Source of the DNA: Bacteroidales bacterium
GTDB lineage: Bacteria; Bacteroidota; Bacteroidia; Bacteroidales; UBA932
NCBI GenBank assembly: GCA_017465225.1
Contig: JAFTWQ010000022.1
Coordinates: 1 to 64,000 of the forward strand
Direction of reading: 5' to 3'
Length of the DNA stretch: 64,000 nt
The notes below the pieces were generated by a model. That model was not told the origin of the DNA. It made no database searches and worked only from the letters and a program-made list of their open reading frames with translations. Position 1 is the first letter of the stretch; each line of letters opens with the position of its first letter. Position numbers and translations under genes: made by a program. Of the stretch, positions 24,314-33,203 are shown in pieces.

Positions 24314-24346
24314 AAAACTTTGTATTAACGGATAATATCAGAGAAT

Positions 24347-25216
24347 ATGAGAATAGCGGAAAGTGAACTTATAATCAACGGCGACGGATCGGTGTTCCAT
24401 CTTCACCTCCGTCCGGAGGAACTTGCCGATAACGTGATTCTTGTCGGCGATCCCGGCCGTGTGGACATGATCGCAGAATATTTCGATGAGAAGGAGTTCA
24501 GACACTCTTCGCGCGAATTCGTATCTGTGACAGGAAAGTATAAAGGCGTCAGAATGACTGCTCTTTCTACAGGAATCGGTACTGACAATATCGACATCGT
24601 GATGAACGAGCTTGATGCACTGGCAAACATAGATTTCGAGACCAGGGAAGTGAAGCCGGAACATCGTTGCCTTAACATCATCAGAATCGGAACTTCCGGC
24701 GCAATCCAGCCGGAGATCCCTCTCGGATCGTTTGTGTTCTCGCATGTGTCGGTGGGCTGCGACGGTCTTCTGAACTGGTATGCAGACAGGGATAAGATTG
24801 CAATGTTGGACATAGAGGAGGCTTTCAAGGCGCATACCGGATGGAACAGACATCTTCCTGACCCATATTTTGTCAAGGCCGGAGAAAGAATGTCAGAACT
24901 CTTCCGTGACTGTACCGTACCTGGAATGACAATCGCCGCTTCGGGCTTCTACGGCCCTCAGGGCAGGGTTCTCCGCATGCCTCTTGCAATGCCGGACATG
25001 CTTGACACATTCGAGAGTTTCCGTTTCGGTGACCTCAAGGTAACTAACTTCGAGATGGAAGGTTCGGCTATCGCCGGAATCGCTGCACATCTCGGTCACA
25101 ATGCCGGAACGGTATGCTGCATCATCGCTCACAGGCACCACAAGGCCAGCAACCCGGACTACAAGCCGCAGGTGAGAAAACTGGTCGAGCTGGTTCTTGA
25201 CAAACTTGCAGAATAA
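24347..25216 (+). CDS. Nucleoside phosphorylase, uridine phosphorylase-like
   Basis: The PNP/UDP phosphorylase family 1 fold is clear: VILVGDPGRVDMIAEYF (phosphate-binding Gly, about residue 31), TALSTGIGTDNIDIVMNEL, IRIGTSGAIQPEIPLGS and the ribose-binding NFEMEGSAIAGIA near residue 232. These enzymes split uridine or purine nucleosides with phosphate, giving ribose-1-phosphate for salvage. The TSGAIQ and FEMEGS motifs favour uridine phosphorylase. It is monocistronic, flanked by a -7 box and a bidirectional terminator. Confidence 0.9.
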   Translation: MRIAESELIINGDGSVFHLHLRPEELADNVILVGDPGRVDMIAEYFDEKEFRHSSREFVSVTGKYKGVRMTALSTGIGTDNIDIVMNELDALANIDFETREVKPEHRCLNIIRIGTSGAIQPEIPLGSFVFSHVSVGCDGLLNWYADRDKIAMLDIEEAFKAHTGWNRHLPDPYFVKAGERMSELFRDCTVPGMTIAASGFYGPQGRVLRMPLAMPDMLDTFESFRFGDLKVTNFEMEGSAIAGIAAHLGHNAGTVCCIIAHRHHKASNPDYKPQVRKLVELVLDKLAE

Positions 25217-25217
25217 A

Positions 25218-25248
25218 ATTAATCCAGGCTTTCAGGGCCTGGATTAAT
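25218..25248. terminator. Bidirectional terminator between convergent genes
   Basis: A perfect 12-bp stem (25218-25229 with 25237-25248) with a 7-base loop lies between the nucleoside phosphorylase and the esterase genes. AT-rich sequence flanks both sides. Confidence 0.8.
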
Positions 25249-25251
25249 AGT

Positions 25252-26190
25252 TTAGTTTCCGTAGAGTTCCTTTCGTGATTGAGGACCGGATCCCTTGTAG
25301 ACGTTCGGGTCATCGATCCATGCTTCCACGATACGCATCTTCTTCTGCATTACATTGGTCTTCAGGAACTTGTCCTGGAGGTCGAACGTGGTGTACATCG
25401 ATCCGGCTATTTCATGACCATAATCCGTGAAATGGTACATGTTGTAGTTGAGACCGAACTTCTTGAATCTCTCGACAAGCTTTCCGCCTCCGAAGAATCC
25501 GAGCTTGAATACCTTGATCTGCTTGTATGGAACGAGCTCGTCTGATGTTCCGTGGAGCATCATTGTAGGGCATGGGACGGTCTTGTAGTCAACCTTGCCT
25601 TCTCTTGAAAGTATGGCTCCCGAGAATGACATGACTCCCGCGTAGTTGAACCCTTCAGGAAGCACGGATGCCCATGAGGTCCTGTTTGCGATCTCGTATT
25701 CGGCCTGCATGACGCTGATCGCTCCGGCAGATGATCCGCTGATCACGATGTTGGATGGGTCAACCCCGAACTGGTCTGCATTCTCAAGTATGAAGTTTGT
25801 CGCGCTGAAAAGGTCCTCCACGGCCATGTGGATGGCCTTGTCAAGTACATTGACCTGGGCTATGCCGACCTTGTCCGAGCCTTTGAGACCAAGCCTGTAG
25901 TCAATCGAAATCACTCTGTATCCGTTGTCGGTCATCAGCTTGAACCATGAATTGTAGCTTTCATCATCCCTTGTTCCTCTGATGAACCCGCCTCCGAACA
26001 TGAAGATCACGGCAGGCTTTCCGACTCCGTCGATTGAAGTCTGGCTGCCGGCTGCCGGTTCATATACGTCCATGAAAAGGTCGCAGGTATCTCGTTGTAC
26101 AAACATGTATGTGGCGTCAGGAGCGATCTGCGCTGAAGCCGCCAGGCATCCTGAAATCAGGAATGCGATGATCATGATGGTTCTTTTCAT
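25252..26190 (-). CDS. Exported alpha/beta hydrolase (esterase/lipase, BD-FAE-like)
   Basis: A signal peptide ends near ASAQ (residue 21). The alpha/beta hydrolase core has the oxyanion loop FGGGFIRG (about 65-72), nucleophile Ser154 in GSSAG, Asp in HGTSDELVP and His in DYGHEIAG, so the triad looks intact. It is likely a periplasmic carboxylesterase, for instance a carbohydrate acetyl or feruloyl esterase; the substrate is not evident. It starts one base after the AI-2E-family gene stop and shares its operon. Confidence 0.83.
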   Translation of the reverse strand: MKRTIMIIAFLISGCLAASAQIAPDATYMFVQRDTCDLFMDVYEPAAGSQTSIDGVGKPAVIFMFGGGFIRGTRDDESYNSWFKLMTDNGYRVISIDYRLGLKGSDKVGIAQVNVLDKAIHMAVEDLFSATNFILENADQFGVDPSNIVISGSSAGAISVMQAEYEIANRTSWASVLPEGFNYAGVMSFSGAILSREGKVDYKTVPCPTMMLHGTSDELVPYKQIKVFKLGFFGGGKLVERFKKFGLNYNMYHFTDYGHEIAGSMYTTFDLQDKFLKTNVMQKKMRIVEAWIDDPNVYKGSGPQSRKELYGN

Positions 26191-26191
26191 A

Positions 26192-27358
26192 TTATTCGTC
26201 TTCTTCGTTTGTGATCAGTCTTTCAGATGGAATGAGTCTCTTGATCGCCTTGATGTGGCCGAAGAACCGGAAGGCGATGACACGTACTACAGTATAGCAA
26301 GGGATCGCGATGATCATTCCAAGCGGACCTCCGATATGTCCTACGATAAGGAGGACTATGAAGATTTCCAGAGGCTTTGACTTTATGCTTGTCGAGTAGA
26401 TCAGCGGCTGGTATACGAAATTGTCCACCAGCTGCGTGAAGCAGAATATCGCGATAAGGATCGCTGTGAATATCCAGAAGTTCACATCCAGTCCGATAGG
26501 GGTGGCGCTGGTGAACTTGATGATCAGTCCGAGTACCGTGCCCAATGCTCCTCCGAGGAGAGGGCCTACATATGGAATGACATTGAAGATGCCTGTCAGG
26601 AAGGCTATTCCGATGGCTGCGTTGAATCCGAGTCTTGCAATGAGAAGGAGGCCTATGAAGTTGATCAGGGCTACGCCTGCGATTTCAAGCAGGACACCGA
26701 TGAAATATCTCGAGAGCAGATATCCGATGTCCGATATGGCTCTTTCGGTCGTGCCTTCGTGCCTGTCCGGCACAAGGGAACATACGATCTTCGTGAAGAG
26801 GCCGTCATCCTTTATGAAGAAGAATCCGATGAATACTACAGAGAAGAGGCCGATGCCGAAATTTGTCAGGAATGAGGCCGCGGAGCCTATCATGGATGAG
26901 AATACGGCAGGGTTGAACATCTTCTGCACTTCCTGAAGAATGGTCACCTCGATCTTGAAATCCTCTCCCAGGCTCGGCACGCGGCTCCTCAGGAATTCGT
27001 TGAACTCGGCAAGAGGTACGGAGACACTCTTGACTGCATTCTCGATGTTCACCAATGAGATGTCCTTGACGATATTGCTGATGACAGGAATGATCATCAC
27101 GATCACCGAGAGGAGTATTCCGATCACAAGCAGGAGCGAAAGCGCCGCCAGAAGCCAGTCCGGGGCCTTTCTGCCCTTGATGCGCAGCTTCTGAAGCAGC
27201 CCCATGAGGGGCTTAGCTACCAGCGAAACCACGACGGCTACCAGAATATAGGTCAGTACGCTTTTGAAATACCAGCACAGGGCTGCTATTATGGCGATTC
27301 CGGCTGCCAGAAGGATGGTCTTTGCCAGTTTATCTGTGTATCTTTCAGTATTTTCCAT
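26192..27358 (-). CDS. AI-2E family transporter (PerM/YdiK-like)
   Basis: The 388-residue protein has seven to eight predicted membrane helices with the family pattern: YILVAVVVSLVAKPLMGLL near the N-terminus, GFFFIKDDGLF in the middle, the cluster NVIPYVGPLLGG and QLVDNFVYQPLIYS, and GHIGGPLGMIIAIPCYTV. Members have been linked to AI-2 export or Na+/H+ exchange; here the substrate is unknown. The -7 box lies only five bases upstream of the start codon, so the mRNA may be leaderless. HAD phosphatase is 22 bases upstream. Confidence 0.9.
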   Translation of the reverse strand: MENTERYTDKLAKTILLAAGIAIIAALCWYFKSVLTYILVAVVVSLVAKPLMGLLQKLRIKGRKAPDWLLAALSLLLVIGILLSVIVMIIPVISNIVKDISLVNIENAVKSVSVPLAEFNEFLRSRVPSLGEDFKIEVTILQEVQKMFNPAVFSSMIGSAASFLTNFGIGLFSVVFIGFFFIKDDGLFTKIVCSLVPDRHEGTTERAISDIGYLLSRYFIGVLLEIAGVALINFIGLLLIARLGFNAAIGIAFLTGIFNVIPYVGPLLGGALGTVLGLIIKFTSATPIGLDVNFWIFTAILIAIFCFTQLVDNFVYQPLIYSTSIKSKPLEIFIVLLIVGHIGGPLGMIIAIPCYTVVRVIAFRFFGHIKAIKRLIPSERLITNEEDE

Positions 27359-27362
27359 ACCA

Positions 27363-27370
27363 CAAAGTTA
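27363..27370 (-). promoter_or_regulatory. -7 box very close to the AI-2E transporter start
   Basis: The minus strand reads TAACTTTG, ending five bases before the ATG at 27358. If used, transcription would begin at or inside the start codon. Confidence 0.35.
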
Positions 27371-27380
27371 TTCTTTTATT

Positions 27381-28040
27381 TCAATCACGCATGAGTGCAT
27401 CCGTTATTTCTTCTGCTTTTTCGACCAAAAGCCAAGGATCGTACGCTGAAAGCTCCTCTCTGGTGCGGAAACCCCATGCCACTCCGACTGTCCTTACTCC
27501 TGCATTGATGCCTGTCTGCATGTCCACGTCCGAGTCTCCGCAATAGACAACTTCTTCCGCCTTGATGCCTTCTATTCCGGACATGGCCTCATGCACGATT
27601 GCAGGATCCGGCTTTATGGGTTTGCCGTCCCTCTGCCCGAGGATGCGGACGAAATCATATTTCCCGAAATATTTCCTTACAAGCGCTTCCGTACCTTCCT
27701 GATATTTGTTGGATGCCACCGCAAAGCGTATGCCTTTGGCGGCCAGCGCGTCCAGCATTCCGATTATTCCGGGATATGGCCTGGTGCAGTCATCGATATG
27801 TTCATTATAATATGGCACGAAATGACTTTTCATCTTCATGACCATTTCCTCCGACCGCCTATCTTCAGGCATGGCCCCGCGGAAAAGGTTGTATATCCCT
27901 CTTCCTACCAGCATGTTGTACTCCTCAAGCCTCCTTTCCGGACATCCGCACATCTTTAACGCATAGTTGCATGCATTGGCAATGTCCTCTCTTGTATCGA
28001 GGAGGGTTCCGTCAAGGTCGAATATTATAAGTCTTGTCAT
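27381..28040 (-). CDS. HAD-superfamily phosphatase, phosphoglycolate phosphatase-like
   Basis: HAD motif I is DLDGTLLDT (about residues 8-16) with nucleophile Asp8 and acid/base Asp10, motif II is ASNK, Lys in KPIKPDP is motif III, and motif IV is CGDSDVDM. The cap (residues ~18-85) is the alpha-helical type of the Gph/PGP subfamily. It should dephosphorylate a small phosphate ester such as 2-phosphoglycolate in the cytosol. It is divergent from the candidate small gene at 28136, with a 6-bp inverted repeat between them, and 22 bases upstream of the AI-2E transporter. Confidence 0.88.
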   Translation of the reverse strand: MTRLIIFDLDGTLLDTREDIANACNYALKMCGCPERRLEEYNMLVGRGIYNLFRGAMPEDRRSEEMVMKMKSHFVPYYNEHIDDCTRPYPGIIGMLDALAAKGIRFAVASNKYQEGTEALVRKYFGKYDFVRILGQRDGKPIKPDPAIVHEAMSGIEGIKAEEVVYCGDSDVDMQTGINAGVRTVGVAWGFRTREELSAYDPWLLVEKAEEITDALMRD

Positions 28041-28061
28041 TTTTTTCTGGATTTTTATGCT

Positions 28062-28080
28062 TGTGCCCTATAATGGCACA
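28062..28080. promoter_or_regulatory. Inverted repeat between HAD phosphatase and candidate small gene
   Basis: TGTGCC (28062-28067) and GGCACA (28075-28080) are perfect inverted arms with a 7-base spacer. The position, upstream of two divergent start codons and just before a -7 box, suits an operator. Confidence 0.4.
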
Positions 28081-28089
28081 TTATGCCTG

Positions 28090-28097
28090 TATCTTTG
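28090..28097 (+). promoter_or_regulatory. -7 box upstream of the candidate small gene
   Basis: TATCTTTG lies 38 bases before the ATG at 28136. Confidence 0.45.
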
Positions 28098-28135
28098 CAT
28101 CAACATTAAGGATGGACACAAAAAACAAAACGATA

Positions 28136-28257
28136 TGAATACAGACAACACTCTCGCTTTCATCAGCTCAATGATCTCATCAGAAGCTTCTTACAAGACT
28201 CTCGTGGACATGATCAACGAGATGGATCTCGAACTCATGGATGTCTGCATGGCCTAA
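28136..28257 (+). CDS. Candidate 40-residue small protein
   Basis: The ATG at 28136 opens a 40-codon frame beginning MNTDNTLAFISSMISSEAS and ending MDVCMA, acidic and amphipathic, with no signal peptide. A -7 box (28090-28097) lies upstream and a purine-rich AAGGA occurs at 28108-28112. Its TAA stop overlaps the stop codon of the convergent Clp ATPase gene by two bases. I recognise no family. The dedicated promoter and snug fit argue for a real gene, but it could be the product of chance. Confidence 0.45.
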
Positions 28258-30593
28258 CGCCATTCGACGGCCGTACTTTCCTTATCCGCAGAAAGACTTA
28301 CCCGTATCTTGCTGTGAGGCTGGGCATTCCTGCCTGAAAGCATCCTGTCGAGAATGATGTGCTCGGATACCGGGTCCTCGATGTGCTTCTGAATCGCACG
28401 TTTCAGCGGACGGGCACCATAGCTCGGGTCGTATCCAGCTTCTGCGACAAATCTCTTGGCGGCCGGGGTCACGACCAGCTCGAAGCCGGCCTCCTTCACG
28501 CGCGCCTTGAGTCCCTTGAGCTCGATGTCGATGATCTTCTCGATATTCTCCTTTGTAAGTGAATTGAAGAACACCTGCTCGTCGACCCTGTTTATGAACT
28601 CAGGCGGAAACGCTTTCCTTACAGCCTTTTCCAGAATAGCCTTCCTGTTGCCCTGGATATTCCTTCCGGCGGTGTTGAATCCTACTCCGCTGCCGTATTC
28701 CTCAAGCTCACGGCTTCCGACATTCGATGTCATTATTACGATCGTGTTGCGGAAACTTACGGTCCTTCCGTTGCTGTCGGTAAGCCTGCCCTCGTCCATC
28801 ACCTGAAGCAGGACGTTGAACACATCCGGATGAGCCTTCTCTATCTCGTCGAGCAGAACCACGCAGTAAGGCTTGCGGCGTACCCTTTCGCTGAGCTGGC
28901 CACCTTCCTCGAATCCGACATATCCCGGAGGGGCTCCGATGAGTCTTGAGACATTGAATTTCTCCATGTATTCGCTCATGTCGAGCCTTATCATATTGTC
29001 TTCAGAATCAAAGAGATACTCGGCAAGCGACTTCGCGAGCTGTGTCTTTCCCACACCGGTAGGTCCGAAGAACAGGAATGTGCCGATAGGTTTTCCCGGA
29101 TCCTTGATCCCGGCTCTGTTTCTCTGTATCGCGCGTACGACTTTATCGATGGCTTCGTCCTGGCCTATGATCCTCGCTTCCAGCTTCGCCTTCATCCTGA
29201 TGAGCTTGCTGCCTTCTCCCTCTGCAATCCTTCCCGAAGGTATTCCGGTCATCTTTGAAATCACTGATGCCACATCCTCGGCGCTCACATGTCCTGTCCT
29301 GTCCGGGTTCTTCAGCCTTACCATCGAACCGGCCTCGTCCATGGCGTCGATCGCCTTGTCCGGGAGGCATCTGTCCGTAATGTATCTGTCCGACATCCTC
29401 ACGCACGCCTCGATCGCCTCATCAGTATATATCACATTGTGGTGCTTCTCATAGTTGGTCTTGAGCCTGTCCAGAATCGATATCGAGTGAGGGATGTCGG
29501 TATGCTCCACAACAATCTTCTGGAACCTTCTGTCCAGAGCTCCGTCCTTTTCGACGATCTTGCGGAATTCATCCATCGTCGTCGCACCGATACATTGGAT
29601 GTCGCCTCGGGCAAGTGCCGGTTTCAGCATGTTGGCGGCATCAAGACTTCCGGATGCTCCACCGGCTCCTACAATCGTGTGGAACTCATCTATGAATAGG
29701 ATGACATCTGGGCTTCCGGCCACCTCGTTGATGATGGATTTTAGCCTTTTTTCGAAATCTCCACGATATTTCGTGCCAGCTACTATGGATCCCAAGTCCA
29801 GGGAAATCAGGCGTTTGTCTCTCAATGCGGGCGGTATATCTCCTGTGACGATCTTTATGGCGATGCCTTCCACAATCGCGGACTTTCCGACTCCCGGATC
29901 ACCTACGAGCATAGGGTTGTTCTTGCGTCTTCTTCCGAGAATCTGTATCACTCTCTGGATCTCGTCCTCGCGTCCCACGAGAGGATCGAGCTTACCTTCG
30001 CGTGCGGCCTGTGTTATGTCATAGCCGAATTCCTCGAGAGGGGATATCTGCGGCTCTTCCTGCTTTTCTTCTGCGACTGCCCGGATCCTGATATGGGGCA
30101 CCTCTTCCTCGCTTTCGTCAGGATGAGCGGCCTGGTCCGCCGTCCCTTTGTCGAGAAGTTCGTTCCTGTCCAGATACTTGTAGATGTGGCCGTAATCGAT
30201 GCCTAGGTCACGGAGGTAAGTGCTTCCGTATGAACTTCCTACCTTGCAGAGGGCCAGGAGCAGGTGCTGTGACGATGCCTGGGCGCTCCGGAGCTTGGTG
30301 GCTTCGAGGATGGTGAAGCTCAGGACGTTCTGTGCACCTCTGGAGAATGAGACCTTGTCTATGTCGGAATACGGTATATGCTCGTTGGTGAATATCTTTT
30401 CGTCGATGAACTGCTTCATCTCGTTGATCTCTACCATTGTTCCACGCAGCGCGTCGACTGCGGTATTCTCCCTGTGGCGCAGGATTCCGAGGAAAAGATG
30501 GTCAGGCGCAATGCCGTAGCTTCCGGTCCTCATGGCCTCTTCACGCGAGAAGTTTATTATCGAATTGAGCTCGTCTGATATGCTGATTTCCAT
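28254..30593 (-). CDS. Clp protease ATPase subunit, ClpA/ClpC type
   Basis: The 779-residue protein has an N-terminal Clp repeat domain (~1-145), a linker, AAA-1 with Walker A GDPGVGKSA (about 240) and Walker B LFIDEFHTIVG, and AAA-2 with GPTGVGKTQLAK and VVLLDEIEKAHPDVFN. The GVGF sequence after SREL in AAA-2 matches the ClpP-docking loop. The UVR-containing middle domain of ClpC is absent: KAIDAMDEAGSMVRL passes quickly to VASVISKMTGIP, so its layout is closer to ClpA. It should unfold substrates for ClpP; neither clpP nor clpS is in the window. It is divergent from gyrA. Confidence 0.93.
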   Translation of the reverse strand: MEISISDELNSIINFSREEAMRTGSYGIAPDHLFLGILRHRENTAVDALRGTMVEINEMKQFIDEKIFTNEHIPYSDIDKVSFSRGAQNVLSFTILEATKLRSAQASSQHLLLALCKVGSSYGSTYLRDLGIDYGHIYKYLDRNELLDKGTADQAAHPDESEEEVPHIRIRAVAEEKQEEPQISPLEEFGYDITQAAREGKLDPLVGREDEIQRVIQILGRRRKNNPMLVGDPGVGKSAIVEGIAIKIVTGDIPPALRDKRLISLDLGSIVAGTKYRGDFEKRLKSIINEVAGSPDVILFIDEFHTIVGAGGASGSLDAANMLKPALARGDIQCIGATTMDEFRKIVEKDGALDRRFQKIVVEHTDIPHSISILDRLKTNYEKHHNVIYTDEAIEACVRMSDRYITDRCLPDKAIDAMDEAGSMVRLKNPDRTGHVSAEDVASVISKMTGIPSGRIAEGEGSKLIRMKAKLEARIIGQDEAIDKVVRAIQRNRAGIKDPGKPIGTFLFFGPTGVGKTQLAKSLAEYLFDSEDNMIRLDMSEYMEKFNVSRLIGAPPGYVGFEEGGQLSERVRRKPYCVVLLDEIEKAHPDVFNVLLQVMDEGRLTDSNGRTVSFRNTIVIMTSNVGSRELEEYGSGVGFNTAGRNIQGNRKAILEKAVRKAFPPEFINRVDEQVFFNSLTKENIEKIIDIELKGLKARVKEAGFELVVTPAAKRFVAEAGYDPSYGARPLKRAIQKHIEDPVSEHIILDRMLSGRNAQPHSKIRVSLSADKESTAVEWR

Positions 30594-30622
30594 ATAATGT
30601 CTTAAAATCGATTTTCATTGCA

Positions 30623-30630
30623 CAAAATTA
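30623..30630 (-). promoter_or_regulatory. -7 box of the Clp ATPase gene
   Basis: The minus strand reads TAATTTTG, 30 bases before the start codon; a weak CTTGG lies 20 bases further upstream (30655-30651). It overlaps the divergent gyrA promoter. Confidence 0.45.
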
Positions 30631-30642
30631 CTAAATTTTTTG

Positions 30643-30650
30643 TAACTTTG
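30643..30650 (+). promoter_or_regulatory. -7 box of gyrA
   Basis: TAACTTTG with a possible TTG at 30618-30620 (spacer 22). The start codon is 40 bases downstream. Confidence 0.55.
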
Positions 30651-30689
30651 CCAAGATATGTAATCAAGTCAAAATAGTAAATATCATAT

Positions 30690-33182
30690 ATGGAAAATGA
30701 AGTAAAGACAGGTAGGATCGAGCAGGTGAATATCGACCAGCAGATGAGGAGCGCGTATATCGACTACTCCATGTCTGTTATCGTTTCACGAGCTCTTCCT
30801 GATGTGAGGGATGGCTTCAAGCCGGTCCATAGAAGAGTGTTGTTCGGAATGGAGGGTCTCGGACTTACGTGGACAAGCCAGACAAAGAAGTCTGCCCGTA
30901 TCGTCGGTGAGGTTCTCGGTAAGTACCATCCTCACGGCGACTCCAGCGTGTATGACGCGATGGCGCGTATGGCTCAGGACTGGAGCCTCAGATATCCGCT
31001 CGTCTTCGGCCAGGGTAACTTCGGTTCGATGGACGGTGACCCGGTGGCCGCGATGCGTTATACCGAGGCCAAGCTTTCAAAGCTTTCAGACGAGGTTCTT
31101 GCTGACCTCGACAAGGATACCGTTGATTTCCAGAACAACTTCGACGACTCTCTCCAGGAGCCTACGGTCCTTCCGACCAAGCTTCCGCTCCTTCTCCTGA
31201 ACGGTTCTTCAGGTATCGCGGTAGGTATGGCGACAAACATGGCGCCTCACAACCTTACCGAGTGCTGTGATGCTATCTGCGCATACATCGACAATCCCGA
31301 GATCACCGTCGAGGAGCTCATGCAGTATGTCAAGGGTCCGGATTTCCCTACAGGAGGCATCATCCAGGGACGTCAGGGCATCAAGGATGCATTCGAGACA
31401 GGCCGCGGACGTATCGTGATCCGTTCGAAGACTGATATCGAGGTAAGCGAGTCTGGCCGTGAGACCATCGTCGTTACCGAGATTCCGTACATGGTCAACA
31501 AGCGTGAGATGATCGAGAAGATCGCCGAGCTTGTCGAGACAAAGAAGGTTGACGGAATCGCATACATCAACGACGAGACCACAATGAAGGGAGTACGTAT
31601 CGTGATCCGCCTCAAGAAGGATGCGAATGCGAATGTGGTGCTCAACATGCTTTACAAGTATTCTCCTCTTCAGTCGAGCTTCTCTGTGAACAATGTCGCC
31701 CTCGTGAACGGCCGACCTCGTACCCTCAACCTCAAGCAGCTGATCAAGTATTTCGTGAGACATCGTCATGAGGTTGTCGTGAGAAGAACGAAGTTCGATC
31801 TCGAGAAGGCACGCAAGAGAGCCCATATCCTCGAAGGCCTCCTCAAGGCTCTTGATGTGATCGACCAGATCATCAATATCATCCGTTCATCGAAGAGCGT
31901 GGAAGAGGCGAAGAACGAGCTCATGGCTACATTCGGATTCACCGATGTGCAGGCTACTGCGATCGTCGAGATGCGTCTCCGCCAGCTCACAGGACTCGAG
32001 AGGGAAAAGCTCCAGAACGAGTACGACGAGCTCATGAAGTTCATCCGCTACTGCGAGGATGTGCTTGCAAACGAGAGCATGCAGATGCAGATCATCAAGG
32101 ACGAGACTATCGAGATGAAGGAGAAATATGGCGATGCCCGCAGGACGGAAATCGCTCTTTCTGCAGAGGAGTTCAATCCTGAGGACTTCTATGCTGACGA
32201 GGATGTGGTGATCACTATCTCGCATCTCGGATATATCAAGAGGACATCTCTCACCGAATACCGTCTCCAGAACAGAGGCGGCGTGGGAATGAAGGGCAGC
32301 GCAACACGTGACGAGGACTTCATAGAGCACATCTATGTAGCCAACATGCACAGCACGATGCTCCTTTTCACCCAGAACGGACGCTGCTACTGGCTCAAGG
32401 TATACGAGATTCCTGAGGGCTCACGTGCGTCGAAGGGACGTGCTATCCAGAATGTCATCAATATCGAGCCTGATGACAAGATCAAGACATATCTCAACGT
32501 GAAGAATCTCAAGGATGAGGAATATGTCAACAACAACTTCATAGTTCTCGGTACTAAGAGAGGTATCATCAAGAAGACTTCTCTCGAGGCATATTCGCGT
32601 CCTCGCGCAAACGGTGTGATCGCGATCACAGTCCGCGACGGTGACGAACTCCTCGATGCCGTCATGACTAACGGACAGAGCGAAATCCTGCTTGCAGGCC
32701 GTCATGGACGCTGCTGCCGCTTTGATGAGAATGACGCAAGAGCGCTCGGAAGAACAGCATCCGGTGTTCGTGGCATAAATATTGATGATGACGATGAAGT
32801 AATCGGAATGATAGCATATGACCCAACCGCTGAAGACTCGTCGGCTCACAGCCTTCTCGTAGTCAGCGAGCATGGTTATGGAAAGCGTTCTGACTTCGAT
32901 GAGTACCGCAAGACAAACAGAGGCGGAAAGGGTGTCAAGACGCTGAATATCACCGAGAAGACAGGTGAACTTGTCGCGATGAAGAACGTAACCGATGAAA
33001 ACGATCTCATGATAATCAACCGCTCGGGCATCACAATCAGAATGGCAGTCTCTGACATCAAGGTGGCAGGACGTGCGACCCAGGGTGTGCGCCTCATCAA
33101 CATCAAGGATGGTGACTCTATCGCAGCCATTTCGGCAGTCAACAAGACCGAGGATGATGCTCCGGAACAGACTAATGAATAA
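30690..33182 (+). CDS. gyrA: DNA gyrase subunit A
   Basis: GyrA breaks and rejoins DNA during supercoiling. Catalytic Tyr124 is in [10 protein letters not shown]. The quinolone-resistance region reads [11 protein letters not shown] with Ser85 and Asp89, equivalent to Escherichia coli Ser83 and Asp87, so the susceptible-type residues are present. The C-terminal beta-pinwheel has repeated RGG-type blades; [11 protein letters not shown] (about residue 740) is the probable GyrA box, confirming gyrase rather than topoisomerase IV. At 830 residues it is standard. A TPR-protein gene follows after 21 bases, a common Bacteroidales arrangement. Confidence 0.97.
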   Translation: MENEVKTGRIEQVNIDQQMRSAYIDYSMSVIVSRALPDVRDGFKPVHRRVLFGMEGLGLTWTSQTKKSARIVGEVLGKYHPHGDSSVYDAMARMAQDWSLRYPLVFGQGNFGSMDGDPVAAMRYTEAKLSKLSDEVLADLDKDTVDFQNNFDDSLQEPTVLPTKLPLLLLNGSSGIAVGMATNMAPHNLTECCDAICAYIDNPEITVEELMQYVKGPDFPTGGIIQGRQGIKDAFETGRGRIVIRSKTDIEVSESGRETIVVTEIPYMVNKREMIEKIAELVETKKVDGIAYINDETTMKGVRIVIRLKKDANANVVLNMLYKYSPLQSSFSVNNVALVNGRPRTLNLKQLIKYFVRHRHEVVVRRTKFDLEKARKRAHILEGLLKALDVIDQIINIIRSSKSVEEAKNELMATFGFTDVQATAIVEMRLRQLTGLEREKLQNEYDELMKFIRYCEDVLANESMQMQIIKDETIEMKEKYGDARRTEIALSAEEFNPEDFYADEDVVITISHLGYIKRTSLTEYRLQNRGGVGMKGSATRDEDFIEHIYVANMHSTMLLFTQNGRCYWLKVYEIPEGSRASKGRAIQNVINIEPDDKIKTYLNVKNLKDEEYVNNNFIVLGTKRGIIKKTSLEAYSRPRANGVIAITVRDGDELLDAVMTNGQSEILLAGRHGRCCRFDENDARALGRTASGVRGINIDDDDEVIGMIAYDPTAEDSSAHSLLVVSEHGYGKRSDFDEYRKTNRGGKGVKTLNITEKTGELVAMKNVTDENDLMIINRSGITIRMAVSDIKVAGRATQGVRLINIKDGDSIAAISAVNKTEDDAPEQTNE

Positions 33183-33203
33183 ATAACTTAATACCACAAC
33201 ATT

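Noticed and set aside
30690..33182. Topoisomerase IV subunit A (parC) instead of gyrA
   Set aside because: A GyrA-box-like RGGKG segment in the C-terminal domain and full-length beta-pinwheel favour gyrase.
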